A DNA stretch of 64,000 nt, from NCBI GenBank assembly GCA_032690845.1, contig CM064426.1, forward strand, positions 40,170,101-40,234,100, written 5' to 3'. Below, in pieces: positions 10,568-22,291 of this stretch; the stretch's first letter is position 1, and each line of letters starts with the position of its first letter. A model generated the notes under the pieces. That model was not told the DNA's origin, did no database searches, and saw only the letters and a program-made list of their open reading frames with translations. Source of the stretch: Eleusine coracana subsp. coracana. Its lineage: Eukaryota; Streptophyta; Magnoliopsida; Poales; Poaceae. Made by a program: the position numbers and the translations under genes.

Positions 10568-11700
10568 ATGGTGCAAACTCGCCGTGGAGGAGAGAACGTC
10601 GGTGACGCTCCCGGCACCTCGAACGTTGGCGGGAATGGGTCGCTGCCCAACACGCCACCTCTGACGGCGATGGAGCAGCTCATCCACAATCAGAACGAGA
10701 TGTTCCGCATGTTCATGGAGAACATGAACCGTGAAGGAGCTCACGGACCACCTCCACAGCAGCAGCGGGAATCCTCATACGCCGACTTCTGGACGACTCA
10801 CCCGCCCACCTTCTTAGAAGCCGGTGATCCTCTGGAAGCGGACAACTTCATTCGCACTTTGGAGTCAAAGTTCGCCCTCCTCCACTTCACCGAGCAGCAG
10901 AAGCCCCTCTTCGCCCCGCAGCAGCTCTGTGGCTCCGCAAGTGCTTGGTGGGCCAGCTTCACCGCCGCTCTTGCCGCGGGGCACCAAGTCACTTGGGTGG
11001 AGTTCTGCACCTCTTTCCGTGCACACCACATACCCGCTGGACTCATGAAGCGCAAGTTGCAGGAGTTTCTCAACTTGAAGCAAGGCTCCGAAACCGTGCA
11101 AGAGTATGCACGGAAGTTCAACTACCTGGCCCAGTATGCGTCGTATCACGCTGATACAAATGAGAAAAAGAAATACTGCTTTTGTTCAGGTCTTACCCCG
11201 AAGCTGCAAGATCGCTTGGCACAAGTAACTGCCGGCACGTTCAATGATTTGATGAGTGCCGCCATTGTGCAAGAAGATGCCATCCATGCCAATCAAGAGG
11301 ACAAGAAGAGGAAACGGGCTATGGGAAGTTCATCCGGTCCCGCATCGCCCAAATACAAGCTGGCAATCACCTCTCCGACAGGACAGAAATTCCGGGCTGC
11401 GGTACCATCGGGAGCAGGACCTCGCCCGTTGTTCTCGCAGCAGCATGCTCGATTCCATGGTGGAACCAGCAGCAATCCTCTGGTTCTCGCCCATCGTAGC
11501 AGAACAACCAAGTGGTGAAGACCAACTCCTCACAGCCGTGCTACAATTGTGGTCGCACCGGTCAGTTTGCTAAGGAGTGTCAGTTTCCGAAGCGCAACCC
11601 GAACAACAACAACAACTCCAATACTTCCGGGAACAGCAACAACAACCACAACAGCAACAACAACAATAGTGGCAGCAATGGGAGTCGTCCTCAGTCGTCC
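10568..11700 (+). pseudogene. gag: gag of Tek-1 (capsid and zinc knuckle)
   Basis: Start ATG 10568 (MVQTRRGGENVGDAPG). The retrotransposon gag domain covers about residues 70-230 (SYADFWTTHPPTFLEAGDPL, then WVEFCTSFRAHHIP and LKQGSETVQEYARKF). A frameshift near 11460-11475 ends the first ORF at 11518. In the next frame a zinc knuckle follows at about 11536-11580 (CYNCGRTGQFAKEC), with Gln where the family has the His ligand. An Asn/Ser-rich AAC-repeat tail then runs to about 11690. An in-frame TAG (11497-11499) precedes the knuckle and is also present in Tek-2. Gag would form the virus-like particle. Confidence 0.88.
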
Positions 11701-12317
11701 ACCCCACGCACAAGAATGGCCGAGTCAACTATACCACGGTCGAAGAGACCCAAGCCGGAGAACCCGTTCTCGCGGGTACGTTCTCGATCAACCAACATGC
11801 TACCATGGTTCTTTTTGATTCGGGAGCAATGCATGATTTCATTAGTCAAGCATATGCAAATCATCTGAAAATTACCCCCACCACTATGGGAACCCCGTAC
11901 GTTATTACGTCTCCTGGTGGAAAAATAAGGGCTCATCTTGAGTTAAGGAAAGTGCCACTTAAGCTAGCCAACAACATATACCCCACTTCCCTAATCGTCT
12001 TAGATGGCCAAAGCATCGACATAATTCTCGGCATGAAATGGATGACTAGTCACAAAGCTATATTGCACCTTGAGGACCATGAAATCCATTTGAACTCACC
12101 CTTACATGGCCCTTCTATTCTCCAATTGTCGTATCCCAAGTCGTCCACTTCTCAAGTATGTCATGTGGAAGGAAAGGAGCTATCAAATATTCCAGTGGTC
12201 TATGATTTTCCCGACGTCTTTCCAGACGACTTGTCGGGCATGCCTCCGGATAGGGATGTTGAGTTTAAGATTGAACTCGTACCTGGTATGGCGCCTATCG
12301 CTCGTAGGCCGTACTAA
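11701..12317 (+). pseudogene. pol: Aspartic protease region of Tek-1 pol
   Basis: After a frameshift near 11700 the pol frame reads through the catalytic motif LFDSGAMHDFIS (Asp codon 11817-11819) and the flap/second-strand pattern DIILGMKWM. It ends at TAA 12315-12317, where Tek-2 has AAA. The protease cleaves the Gag-Pol polyprotein. The active-site Asp-Ser-Gly is intact here, unlike in Tek-2. Confidence 0.87.
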
Positions 12318-13560
12318 ATGGCTCCTAATGAATTAGCAGAGTTGAAAGACCAGTTACAAGAGCTTATGGACAAGGGATATGTCCGACCAAGTTCATCTCC
12401 CTGGGGTTGTCCCGCTCTCTTTGTGAAGAAGAAAGATAAAACCCTCCGCCTATGTGTCGACTATAGACCGTTAAACGCGGTAACCATCAAGAACAAGTAT
12501 CCTCTACCTTGAATCGATATCCTCTTTGATCAGCTAGTGGGTGCAAAAGTCTTCTCCAAGATTGATCTCCGATCCGGATATCATCAAATCAAAATCTGTG
12601 CCGAAGATATTCCAAAAACAGCCTTCTCCACTCGATACGGTGTTTTCGAGTATCTTGTCATGTCATTCGGTCTCACCAATGCTCCAGCCCATTTCATGTA
12701 TTTGATGAACTCCGTGTTCATGCCCGAGTTGGATAAGTTTGTAGTGGTATTCATTGACGATATTCTGATCTACTCCATGTCCGAAGAAGAGCACACCGAA
12801 CATCTCCGCATCGTTCTACAATGACTCCGAGATCATCAACTTTACGCCAAATTTAGCAAATGTGAATTTTGGCTAAAGCAAGTTCCGTTCTTGGGTCACG
12901 TCATATCAGCGGAAGGAGTAGCCATGGACCCTAGCATAGTTGAGGATGTGCTGAATTGGAAGGCTTCGAAATCAGTCAGAAAAATTCACAGTTTCCTTGG
13001 TCTTGCCGGTTATTATCGGAAATTCATTCCCAACTTCTCCAATATTGCAAGGCCTATGACCAAGCTGCTGGAAAAGGATTCTAAGTTCAAGTGGAGTAGT
13101 GCATGTGAAGAAGCTTTTCAGTCGCTCAAGAAGTATCTGACAACCGCTCCGGTTTTAGCTCAACCCGACATCACCAAACCATTCGATGTTTATTGCGACG
13201 CCTCCGGCACTGGATTGAGTTGTGTGCTTATGCAAGATGGTCGTGTCATTGCCTATGCCTCATGACAGCTCCAGAAGCACGAGCAAAATTATCCCACCCA
13301 TGACTTAGAATTGGCCTCCGTTGTTCTAGCCTTGAAAACTTGGCGTCACTACTTGCTCGGTAATCTTGTTAACCTCTACACCGACCACAAAAGTCTCAAA
13401 TACATCTTCACTCAACAAGAACTGAATATGCGGCAACGTAGATGGTTAGAACTGATCAAGGATTATGAGTTGGAAATTCATTATCACCCCAGGAAAGCAA
13501 ACGTGGTTGCCGACGCCTTGAGTCGAAGGGACCAATGCAATCACGTAATTGTTTGCTCTA
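12318..13560 (+). pseudogene. pol: Reverse transcriptase and RNase H of Tek-1 pol
   Basis: Typical Ty3/gypsy RT motifs are in order: GYVRPSSSPWGCPALFVKKK, LRLCVDYRPLN, FSKIDLRSGYHQIKI, then the catalytic VFIDDILIYS near 12755. RNase H follows (FDVYCDASGTGL near 13185, NLYTDHKSLKYIF near 13370, VADALSR near 13508). TGA codons at 12510, 12822 and 13263 interrupt one continuous frame. At 12510 and 13263 Tek-2 keeps CGA, so these are CGA-to-TGA changes. Catalytic residues are otherwise preserved, suggesting decay after insertion. Confidence 0.92.
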
Positions 13561-14956
13561 TGGAAGCCCACCCGATTTCAGATCCGAGCGAACCAAGTCT
13601 TCGTGTCATTCCACATGGATCCTTGTATAATTTAGCCCTCATTCCTACCCTTCGGGAAGAAATCGTAGAAGCCCCGAAGCAGGACAAGGGAATGGAGTAT
13701 ATCCGCCAGAAAATCGGGAAGAAAGAAGCTACATGTTTCCGACAAGACAAAGATGGAGTACTTTGGTTCAACAATCACCTTGTTGTTCTGAAGAACGAGG
13801 AGCTAAGAAAGAAAATTTTGGATGAGGCTCACTTGTCCAAATACTCCATACACCCCGGCAGCAACAAAATGTATCGCGGGTTAAGGGAAAAGTTTTGGTG
13901 GACGCGTACGAAACGAGAAGTTGCCCAGTATGTCTCTGAATGCGATACTTGTCAACGTGTGAAGGCCGATCACTTGAGGACAGCCGGTCTTTGCACCCAT
14001 TAAAAATCCCCGCTTGGAAATGGGAGGACATTACTATGGATTTCATTGTTGGATTACCCCTCACACCCAAGAAGCACGATTCAATATGGGTGATTGTGGA
14101 TAGGTTGACCAAATCTGCTCATTTTATTCCCGTCCATACAACCTATTCTACTAAGCAATATGCCGAGCTCTAGATTGTGCGGATTCTATGCTTGCATGGT
14201 GTGCCCAAGACGATCATCTCCGATCGAGGCCCCCAATTTATTGCTCATTTTTGGGAGCAATTGCACGCTTGTCTTGGCACCACTCTCATCCGCAGTTCCG
14301 CTTATCATCTGCAAACTGATGGACAAACCGAGAGGCTAAACCAATATCTGGAGGATTTATTAAGAGCTTGTGTTCTAGACAATCGTGGAAATTGGGAATC
14401 TTATCTCCCGTTCGCTGAATTCTCCTACAACAACAGCTATCAAGAAAGTTTGGGAATGTTGCCATTTGAAGCCTTGTATGGTCACTCGTGTCGAACCCCG
14501 CTGAATTGGTCAGACTCGGGAGAAAGAATTACTTTCGGTCCCGATCTGGTCACGCAAGCCGAAGAGAAGGTGCGACAAATCCAAGGTAACATGAAGGCCG
14601 CACAATCCCGCCAAATAAGTTACTCTAATAAAATGAGACGTCCATTGGAGTTCGAAAAGGGAGATCATGTCTATCTTCGGGTTTCTCCCAACAAAGGTGT
14701 ATCTCGTTTCGGGATCAAAGGGAAATTAGCACCCCGCTATATCGGACCTTTTCCGGTCACGGAAAAGCATAGCGCCGTTGCTTACCGGTTGCAGCTACCG
14801 GAGAATCTTGAGCGGGTGCATAACATTTTCCATGTCTCCCAACTCAAGAGATGTTTGAAGCCTCCAATCGACGTGGTTATCTCTGACACCGAGCAATTGG
14901 AAGAAGATCTCTCCTACCCCGAATACCCCGTCTGAATCATCGATCAAAAGGACCGA
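13561..14956 (+). pseudogene. pol: Integrase of Tek-1 pol
   Basis: The HHCC zinc domain is visible at about 13828-13960 (HLSKYSIHPGSNKMY, then CDTCQRVKADH). A frameshift near 13985 follows. The catalytic core then shows Asp in TMDFIVG (about 14040), Asp in SDRGPQF (about 14222) and Glu in QTERLNQ (about 14330). The GPY/F module follows (LAPRYIGPFPVTEK). A TAG at 14171-14173 and TGA at 14933-14935 break the frame. The enzyme joins the cDNA ends TGTGACA/TGTCACA to host DNA. Confidence 0.9.
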
Positions 14957-15148
14957 GTGACTCGCAGCCGCACTATCACCTTCTACAAGGTCCAATGGAG
15001 TAACCATACTGAAGATGAAGCTACGTGGGAACAAGAAGAATTTCAGAGGACCAACTTTCCGGAGTTCTTGGCCTCACAAAACCGGTACCCATCCGCACCC
15101 CTCCCTCTTGTTTGTTCTTTCGCAAATCTCGGGACGAGATTTCCTTAA
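14957..15148 (+). pseudogene. pol: Integrase C-terminal chromodomain of Tek-1
   Basis: TITFYKVQWSNHTEDEATWE is a chromodomain signature fused to the end of integrase, in the same frame as the core but after TGA 14933. In chromoviruses this domain is linked to insertion into heterochromatin. It identifies the clade and fits insertion into another element's LTR. Confidence 0.88.
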
Positions 15149-15159
15149 GGGGGGTGTGC
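15141..15159 (+). promoter_or_regulatory. Polypurine tract of Tek-1
   Basis: TTCCTTAAGGGGGGTGTGC directly precedes the 3' LTR start. The purine run AAGGGGGG is the probable plus-strand primer. Confidence 0.75.
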
Positions 15160-18100
15160 TGTGACATCCCATGTCACAAAATGAAGTTAACTAAACCTAA
15201 CATCAATTAAGGGCTAAGCAAAAGTATAATTAATCCATGTGCCAAAGAATAAAAAGGAGGAAACCTATTTAATTAAATTACAGAATATTCAAATATGGGT
15301 CATCCACAAACATTACCAAAACCCATGGAAGTACCCCAATGTATTTGCATATTCTGAAGGGCCACATTAAAAGAGAATTTTGACAATTTTTCCAGAATTT
15401 TTGGTAACCATTTAATACCCTTAAAAATTCCCCCAAAGTCAGAGAGGTGTATTTCGGGTTTGGAATTTGCATAATTTATCAAAGCAAATTTAGCTGGTGC
15501 ACCCAAAAGCAAAGTTGGATCACACGGTTTCCTGAGCCCACACAAAAATTGGTGTCCAGTTTGGAGCAAGCGAACGTGGCGAAATTTCCCAAACCCGAGC
15601 CACGATTCAAGTCAAGCTGGGTCAACCGTCCCTCCCTCCTTCCTTTTCTCTCCGGCCAGTCTCCGGTCGACACCGACGCGCCCGTACGAGCCACCGTTGA
15701 TTGCTGTAGCCCCATCCCGGTCACTGCTCCACCAAATCGTGCCTGCGCCACCAGCCGGCATTGAAGCTCCGCCGGAGGAGCCACTCCCTGCCCAACAGCT
15801 CGCCTTCCTCTCTCTGTCTCCCTCTCTCGGCTCTCTCTTCCGGCGGCCAAAACAAAAGGGCCAGCAGCGGCTCACCCACCCCCATTCCCCTCCTTCTCTG
15901 CTCGCCAACACTCTCGCACGCCCCAAGCGCTCCTGCAAGGCCGCGCAGCGCTGCCTCCGTGTTCCTCCTCCTTTGCCGTAAGGAACCCGACGAGCTCCCC
16001 TACTCAGGGCCCGCCTGGGCGGCGCCGCGTCCAGCCCCGATCAGGAAGCTCCCTCCCTCCCTCCTTTCGCAAAATCAGCGCTCCATGGAATCTTCTCGCG
16101 CCCCTTTCACCCTCTCCCTCCTTCGTGCAGCGTCGTCGCCGGAATTTGAAGAACCCGAGCCGCCGCCAGCCACCGCGCAAAGGGGGCTCACAACGACGAC
16201 CACTCTCCTGGCCACCCCAACTCCAGCCACCGTGTTGACGAGCACCACGGTACCCAGGTGATGCTCCTGGACCCTCGCCTTTGTCGATTCTGCCCCTGAG
16301 CGCGCCTGTCGCCGTCGGCCGCCGTCGAGCATCGTCGCCGCTCGTCGTCGGCTGTGCTCCGGTAGCCTCCGCTCCAGCCACCACCACCCACGTGACCGCC
16401 TTGGGTCACTGATCACGTAGGGCAGCACCGAGTCCGGAGCCTTACCGCCGATCGCCACCTGCGAGCCAGCAGAGCCGCCGCGTGCGCGCGCGGGGGAATT
16501 TGAAAATGGCCAGTGGCAGATTTGTAAATAGGAGTGAACTTTGATTAAACTTGGAAATTCAATAACTCGAGAAATAAAAGGCCTAAAAATGTGAAATCAA
16601 TTTTGTTCAACTCCTAAAATCTTACTCTACCAGAAAAACAAGTTCAAGTCCAAGTGTGTTCAGTAAATTAATTTAATTAATCCATCAAAGTTACAACCCA
16701 AAATTGCTTAATAAATTCATAAGTAAATAAACATAAATGGAAAATTCATGAAACTTGCTCAGTGGTCATTTCATGGCATCCTTAATCTTTCTGCAAAAGC
16801 ACATTTCCATTTTATTGCCTATTTTAAGTATTATTGCATAATCCTCATTTTTAGTAATTGAATTTATATAAATTATTGGCTAGGGATGTATTCATGAAAT
16901 TTGGCATTCCTGTTCCTTATGCATTCATACACTTATGTAAAATCCCAGGAAAAATTTGAAGCTACCTAAGTATAAATTCTCTGCCGAAATTGATCAATTG
17001 TTAATTAATTAGGAATTTCCTCATATAGATGTTACTTCATGTGCATAGTTAATGAGAGTAGGAATAAATTAGTTTCTGGAAATTCATGGAGAATCATTCA
17101 TCTTCCCATTGCAGTAGAAATTCTCATGTGCATTTATACTCTTGGTTCTTAATTAACTACATGAGCTAGAACTAGTTATGCAATTAAAGTGCCATTTTTA
17201 TGTATAGTGTTAGTTTGCATATGGTCACTTTAGCTAAGTGGCTCAAAATGAACTTTCTGAAATTTGACCCTAAGTACTACATCGTCATATCGTCACCCGC
17301 ATGTGATGTCATATGATCAACATCTAGGCCATGCTCATGTTAGAGTAGACATACACTAAGGATGTGATAATTAAAAGTTGCATTCTAGTAATTAGAAGTT
17401 TGTCCCGTTTCAAATTCAGTGGTTATAATGTCATACTTAAGTATGCAGCCATATTCATGAATGAGTGATTAGTTCATTAATTTATTTGCTGAGGAAGTAC
17501 CATGAATCTTCATGCCATGCATTCCATCTTGAATTAAGAAAGACTCCATCAAAAGTAGGAATATTGTATTGTGCATTAAGTGTAGGACTTGGATGAAACA
17601 CACTTGCATACTCCAGCAATGACCTATGAGTAGTATGTTAGTAAGCTTTCCGTTAGCAAATGCTATGCTTAAACTAGTGGAGTCAACGGTAGGTTATAGA
17701 TTCAACTATGGTTCAACTGGTTGATGAATTTGATAAAAATGGAGCACCTATCGTTGCAACTCCGCGAACAAGTATTGAACCATACCAAGTGCATACCTTT
17801 AATATGGGAATTGGTAAACCTAGTAACTTGGGCGCCGTATTGTTGGACGGCCATACTCATCAATCCAGAGGTGATGTGAACAGCACGGTGGATGCACGGG
17901 TTTGAGGACCGCTGGAGAGTGCACGGGTTAAGCCTCGGATACGAAGTACTGTATCTTGTGAACGGTGGTCATACGTGTTCTTAAATGATGCATATGTCGT
18001 GTATTTGGGTTTTCCCTGCTGGATGTAAATCAATTCGAATTGCCATCCCTCGCGGTTATGAGTACCTCTTGTTCGAGCAGCTGCAATGACATGTTAAGTA

Positions 18101-18812
18101 GTAAAGTTGTGGTTATGTTTCGGAAATTTATTTATGCTATGGATACACAATGCTATGATGTATTGCTCTTTAGCTATATTCATGTCTTAGCAGCTAGCTA
18201 GACTCACCGTAGCTGTGTTCTACAATAAGCAAAGTAAAATCTTGTTTAAGGAAATTGAAAGTGCAGCATAGAACTAATAGGAGCTTTTTATGCAACTATC
18301 AAATAAACCCGGTCAGCCCCCTGCATACTAGGAGTCAGTTTTAGTAAACCAGTTGACGGGTAAGCCTTGCAGAGTATGTTAGATACTCAGGCTTTGCGTT
18401 GATGTTGTTTTTCTGGTTTTCCTCAAGCAACCTATCGTGATTGTTGTAATAGGATGTGTGGGAAGGTGAGGAGCCTCAGAACTGGACCATCGAATGGGTC
18501 CCCAGTTCCCCCTAACTGTGATGTGTGAGCCATCGCCATAGGGCTGGCATGGTTCACGTAGGACTTGACATCGTGTTTTGTCGTTTCACCGCTTCCGCAA
18601 ATTTATGTAACATGTACTAAGGACATATGTATTGTATCAGATCTGAACTTAATTATACTCTACCTCTGAACTTGTAATATTATGCACCTAAGTGATGTAA
18701 TGTTGAAAATGATGGATGTTCATGTGTGAATGTTGTGTATGGTTACTTCGTTAACTATCTCCCGAGGCGATCCTGTTTGACATACTCTACTTTTTGGAGT
18801 AGGGTTGTCACA
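15160..18812 (+). repeat. Tek-1 3' LTR (3.65 kb)
   Basis: Starts TGTGACATCCCATGTCACA and ends GTTGTCACA before TSD TCTAA (18813-18817). It is shorter than the 5' LTR mainly through two internal deletions. One of about 180 bp is joined at 17549 and removes the exon-like block; one of about 54 bp lies near 17958. The GC-rich block and donor CAG|GTGATG (near 16255) are retained. Differences to the 5' LTR are mostly single substitutions. Confidence 0.93.
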
Positions 18813-19290
18813 TCTAACGGTAACCTGCCCACTAGTGCATGAGGTTAGTTACCAACCCTATTAGTGGATCATTGTCATGCCCCGAAGTAAGCTTATTGGT
18901 GAAAGACTCGAGGCTGTACCATGGATGTGGTGTAAGCGCTCAACCCAAGTAACTAGGAATTTTGACGCGTGACTAGATTTAGGAAAGTTTATCTTAGGAA
19001 TTTCAGACTTAGACTCGCTGTCCTCCCAGCTAGCTTAACCGATCTCTTTATCTATCTTAGTGTGGATTTCTCTTGTATCACTGCTCCCCTGTTTATCATT
19101 GAATATCTTTACCCCCATCTTTGGTCATTTGGAATAACTCTTATAGTCATATCTTTGTTAAACCAAGATACTCTTACGCCTAGCTTCCCGGAGGAAAATA
19201 AATACGATACCTTGGAATACTCCCGGGTGAAATGCTACAATAGATGTTCCATGCGCTTGCGGATTGGTTCACTCTTCTCTTAAAGCATAA
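18813..19290 (+). repeat. Ath-A 3' LTR, right part
   Basis: Resumes with the duplicated TCTAA. It carries a motif typical of Athila-type LTR 3' ends (GATACCTTGGAATACTCCCG at 19206-19225). The right boundary is uncertain: no clear terminal CA with a duplication was found, and the end is placed where the resemblance fades. Confidence 0.6.
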
Positions 19291-19549
19291 CAAACATGAA
19301 TCAACACTTGAGAGAGAAACCAGATAATATTTTGTTACCAGATAATATTTTGGTGCGACGTTAAGAAGTGCCAACATTGAGCCATTGCCACAGGGCCGGC
19401 ATGGTTTATGTAATCTGCACCAAGAACATATGTATTGTAATGTAACTAAATTGACAATGGAGAAGCCATGTTGTTGCATGAAATGTTTCTGGACTGGAGA
19501 GAGAAACGGACTGGACGGTCCAGTCAGCAGAGGAATCAGCAGTGGTCAG
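19291..19549. other. Debris between Ath-A LTR and Tek-2
   Basis: Contains a tandem duplication of CCAGATAATATTTTG (about 19320-19350). A short piece near 19378-19440 resembles the Tekay LTR tail (GAGCCAT...GGCCGGCATGGTT). A 17-bp palindrome GACTGGACGGTCCAGTC sits at about 19509-19525. No gene is present. Confidence 0.45.
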
Positions 19550-22291
19550 TGTGACATCCTATGTCACAAAAAGTCAATTAATCTATCCTAATGATAAATT
19601 GCTGGCTAATTAAAGATATAAGTAATTAAGTTGCCAAAGAAAAGGGAATTTAGTTAATTAAATCAAAAATTGGCCAAAGGATAGCATTTCACAAACATCA
19701 CAAAACTCAATGAAAGTATGCCAATGTTTTTGCACTTCCAGTGGGTCATGTCAAGAATGAATTTTGGGGAATTTATCAGAATTTTTGGTAAAGGCTTAAT
19801 ACCCTTAAAAATTCCCTAAGTGCAGAGAAAGGTCCCTCTGTTCCATGATTACTCATAATTGTTCCAGCAAGAATTTCAACATGACACCAAATGAAAACTT
19901 GGGGAAGATATTTTGCTGCCCATGCATAAAAATTGGCATAATGTTTTCAGCAAGGCAACTTGGGAAATTTGGCGAAATATAGTGACACTATTTTAGTCAA
20001 GGGGAGTCAACAATTCCTTTTCCCTTGGACCAACACCTGATCGACCCCACCGTCCTCTTCCGCTGGCCAGTGATAAGCTCACATACTCCCTCCCCACTCC
20101 GTCCACTGCTCCGCCTACTTGCCCGTGTGCCACTAGTACCACATTGAAGCCCCTCACCACCGCGCCACTCTCCCCCGGCTAACTCACTCCCTCCGTTCTC
20201 TCTGCTCTCTACCTCAATCGTCGCCTAGAAGAAACCCGCTGCTGCTCTCCACTCCCTCTCGCACACCTAGTTCACTACCCCACACTCGTCTCACTCTCAA
20301 TCGCGTGCCTAGACCGCTGCATGAGCTCCCCTTCCCATCCTCCACGCCAGCGAGCAGGAACCCGACCGCTCCTCTGTTTCGAGCCGCCATGGGCGCCGCC
20401 GTGCAGAGCTCCACCTAGGCAATGCCCCCTCCTCTGGCAGCCCCCTGACCCTTTCCCCCTATCACACAGAACCGCTCATCGGATTTGGAGAAGAACGGAG
20501 CCTCGCCACCACCGGATTTCCACCCCTATGACGAGAACCCCCTCTTGGCCATTCCCGTCGACCATTTCCTCCACGCCATCGATCTCCGCACTAAGGTGAT
20601 GCTCTCAGGCCAATCCCTAACCCCTCTCGCCCTCTGCATGTGCCACGCAACGCCACCGTAGCTTCCCCTGCTCCTCCACTCGTCGTCGGCTGCTTTCCGA
20701 CACCGCTCGTCGGTCGCCGACTAGTGCCTCGGGCTTGCCGTGATGTGCTGAGTGTTTTAGCATAGGATGTTGTCCTGGTTGTGCCGCTGTTTGGCTGCTG
20801 GCCTGGGCTCACTGGCGCTGGCCGCCACACGCCGCCACGCAGGCTCGCACGAGCATTCCCGGTTGTTTGAAATTGCCGAGTGGCAATTCTGTAATTAACC
20901 CTAAACTTGAAAACTAAAAGAGGGAAAATCAATAACTTGAAAACTAAAAGAGGGAAAATTATGAAACCAATTTTGTTAAACTCAGAAAATTTTCCTCTAT
21001 CAGAAAAAGAAGTTGAGCACCAAAATAGTGTAGTGTATTAATTAAATCAATTCCCCAAAGTTAGAACCTTTCTAAGAGTAATAAATCCATAAGTACAAAT
21101 ATATAAATGGTAAAATCATGAAATTTGTTCAGTAATCACCTCATTGCATATTTAAACTTCTACAAAAGCACATCTCCATTTTATGCACATTTTTAGAGTT
21201 ATTGCATAATAATTATATTTAGTAAATGAATTTCTATAAATTCTCTGTTAAGAAAACAATTATGAAACATCGCATAGTTGTAAATTGTACAGTAATACAT
21301 TCACCTAAAATCCCATGTTAAATCTGGAGAAACAGAAGTATGATTTTTGCTGTCGAATTGCTTATTCAATAAGTGGCCTAGGAATTTATTATACAAGTAT
21401 TGACTTATATGCATAATTAACTTATTCACTAGTGTTAGCTCCCTGATATTGTTCATCCAGCATAATTAGATCATGAATAACAGTGGGTTGATATGTCCAT
21501 CATCATTGCTCATCATCATGTATGTCATGTTTAGTTCAGAAATTCTATAGCCCCTTGAGCATCCATCGCTTATGGTGCATTTCCATTACATATAGGGCAT
21601 GAGCTCGAGGAGACCACACCGGAGCAGACGGGTGTTGAAGTGAACTTCATCGAATACTCTAACTATGATTACTCCCAAGGCAAGCCCCGGTGCACACCTA
21701 CTTATTGAGAGTGTTTTTTTTGTTTATTGACAAGATAGAGGTCTTGTATTGTGCATTAGGTATAGGGCTTGGGTGAAACCCACTTGCATCGATGAACAAT
21801 GACCTATGTTAGCCTATGTTAGTAAGCCTTTTTGTTAGCAAATGCTATGCTTAAACAAGTGGAGTCAATGGTAGGCTATGGGATCACTTGATTCAATTAT
21901 GATTCACATGAAGGATGAACTTGGATAAAATTGAGAACCTATTGTTGCAACTCTGCGAGCAAGTATGGAACAGTACCAAGTGCATACCTTTATATGGGAA
22001 TTGGTAAACCTAGTAACTTGGGCGCCGTATTGTTGGACGGCTATACTCATCAATCCAGAGGTGATGTGAATGGCATGGTGGATGCACGGGTTTGAGGACC
22101 GCTGGAGAGTGCACGGGTTAAGCCTCGGATACGAAGTACTGTATCATGGGGAGGACGTGTACTCCGGATCGATGACCCCGGATCGACTTTATAGCAACCT
22201 CGTGATTGGTGGCTGTACGTGTTCTTAAATGATGTGTATGTCGTGTACTTGGGTTTTCTCCTGCAAGATGTAAATAGTTTCGAATTGTTGT
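19550..22291 (+). repeat. Tek-2 5' LTR, part 1
   Basis: Begins TGTGACATCCTATGTCACA and aligns with the Tek-2 3' LTR from 39860. The GC-rich block at about 20041-20830 ends its first segment in AAG|GTGATG at 20593-20600. A 28-bp tandem duplication (AACTTGAAAACTAAAAGAGG) is at about 20905-20960. The part from 21900 onward aligns with the Tek-1 LTR. Cut by Ath-B after GTTGT (22287-22291). Confidence 0.88.
21596..21679 (+). other. Conserved 84-nt exon-like block in the Tek-2 LTR
   Basis: Counterpart of 6999-7082: preceded by ATATAG, followed by GCAAGCCCC, the same 84-nt length and the same phase (GAG CTC GAG GAG). Encoded pieces include GVEVNFIEYSNYDY and, read on, QGKPRC. Length conservation without indels between diverged LTRs suggests selection on an exon or short peptide. 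Confidence 0.45.

Larger units (their letters stand above)
4549..18812 (+). mobile_element. Tek-1: full-length Tekay/Del-type chromovirus (Ty3/gypsy)
   Basis: A 14.26-kb element bounded by a perfect 5-bp duplication. The order is 5' LTR (4549-8450), Met-tRNA primer site, untranslated leader, coiled-coil ORF0, gag with a zinc knuckle, protease, reverse transcriptase, RNase H, integrase, C-terminal chromodomain, purine tract and 3' LTR (15160-18812). The chromodomain after integrase and the very long LTRs place it in the Tekay (Del) chromovirus clade. All genes carry stops or frameshifts, so it is non-autonomous now. Confidence 0.93.
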
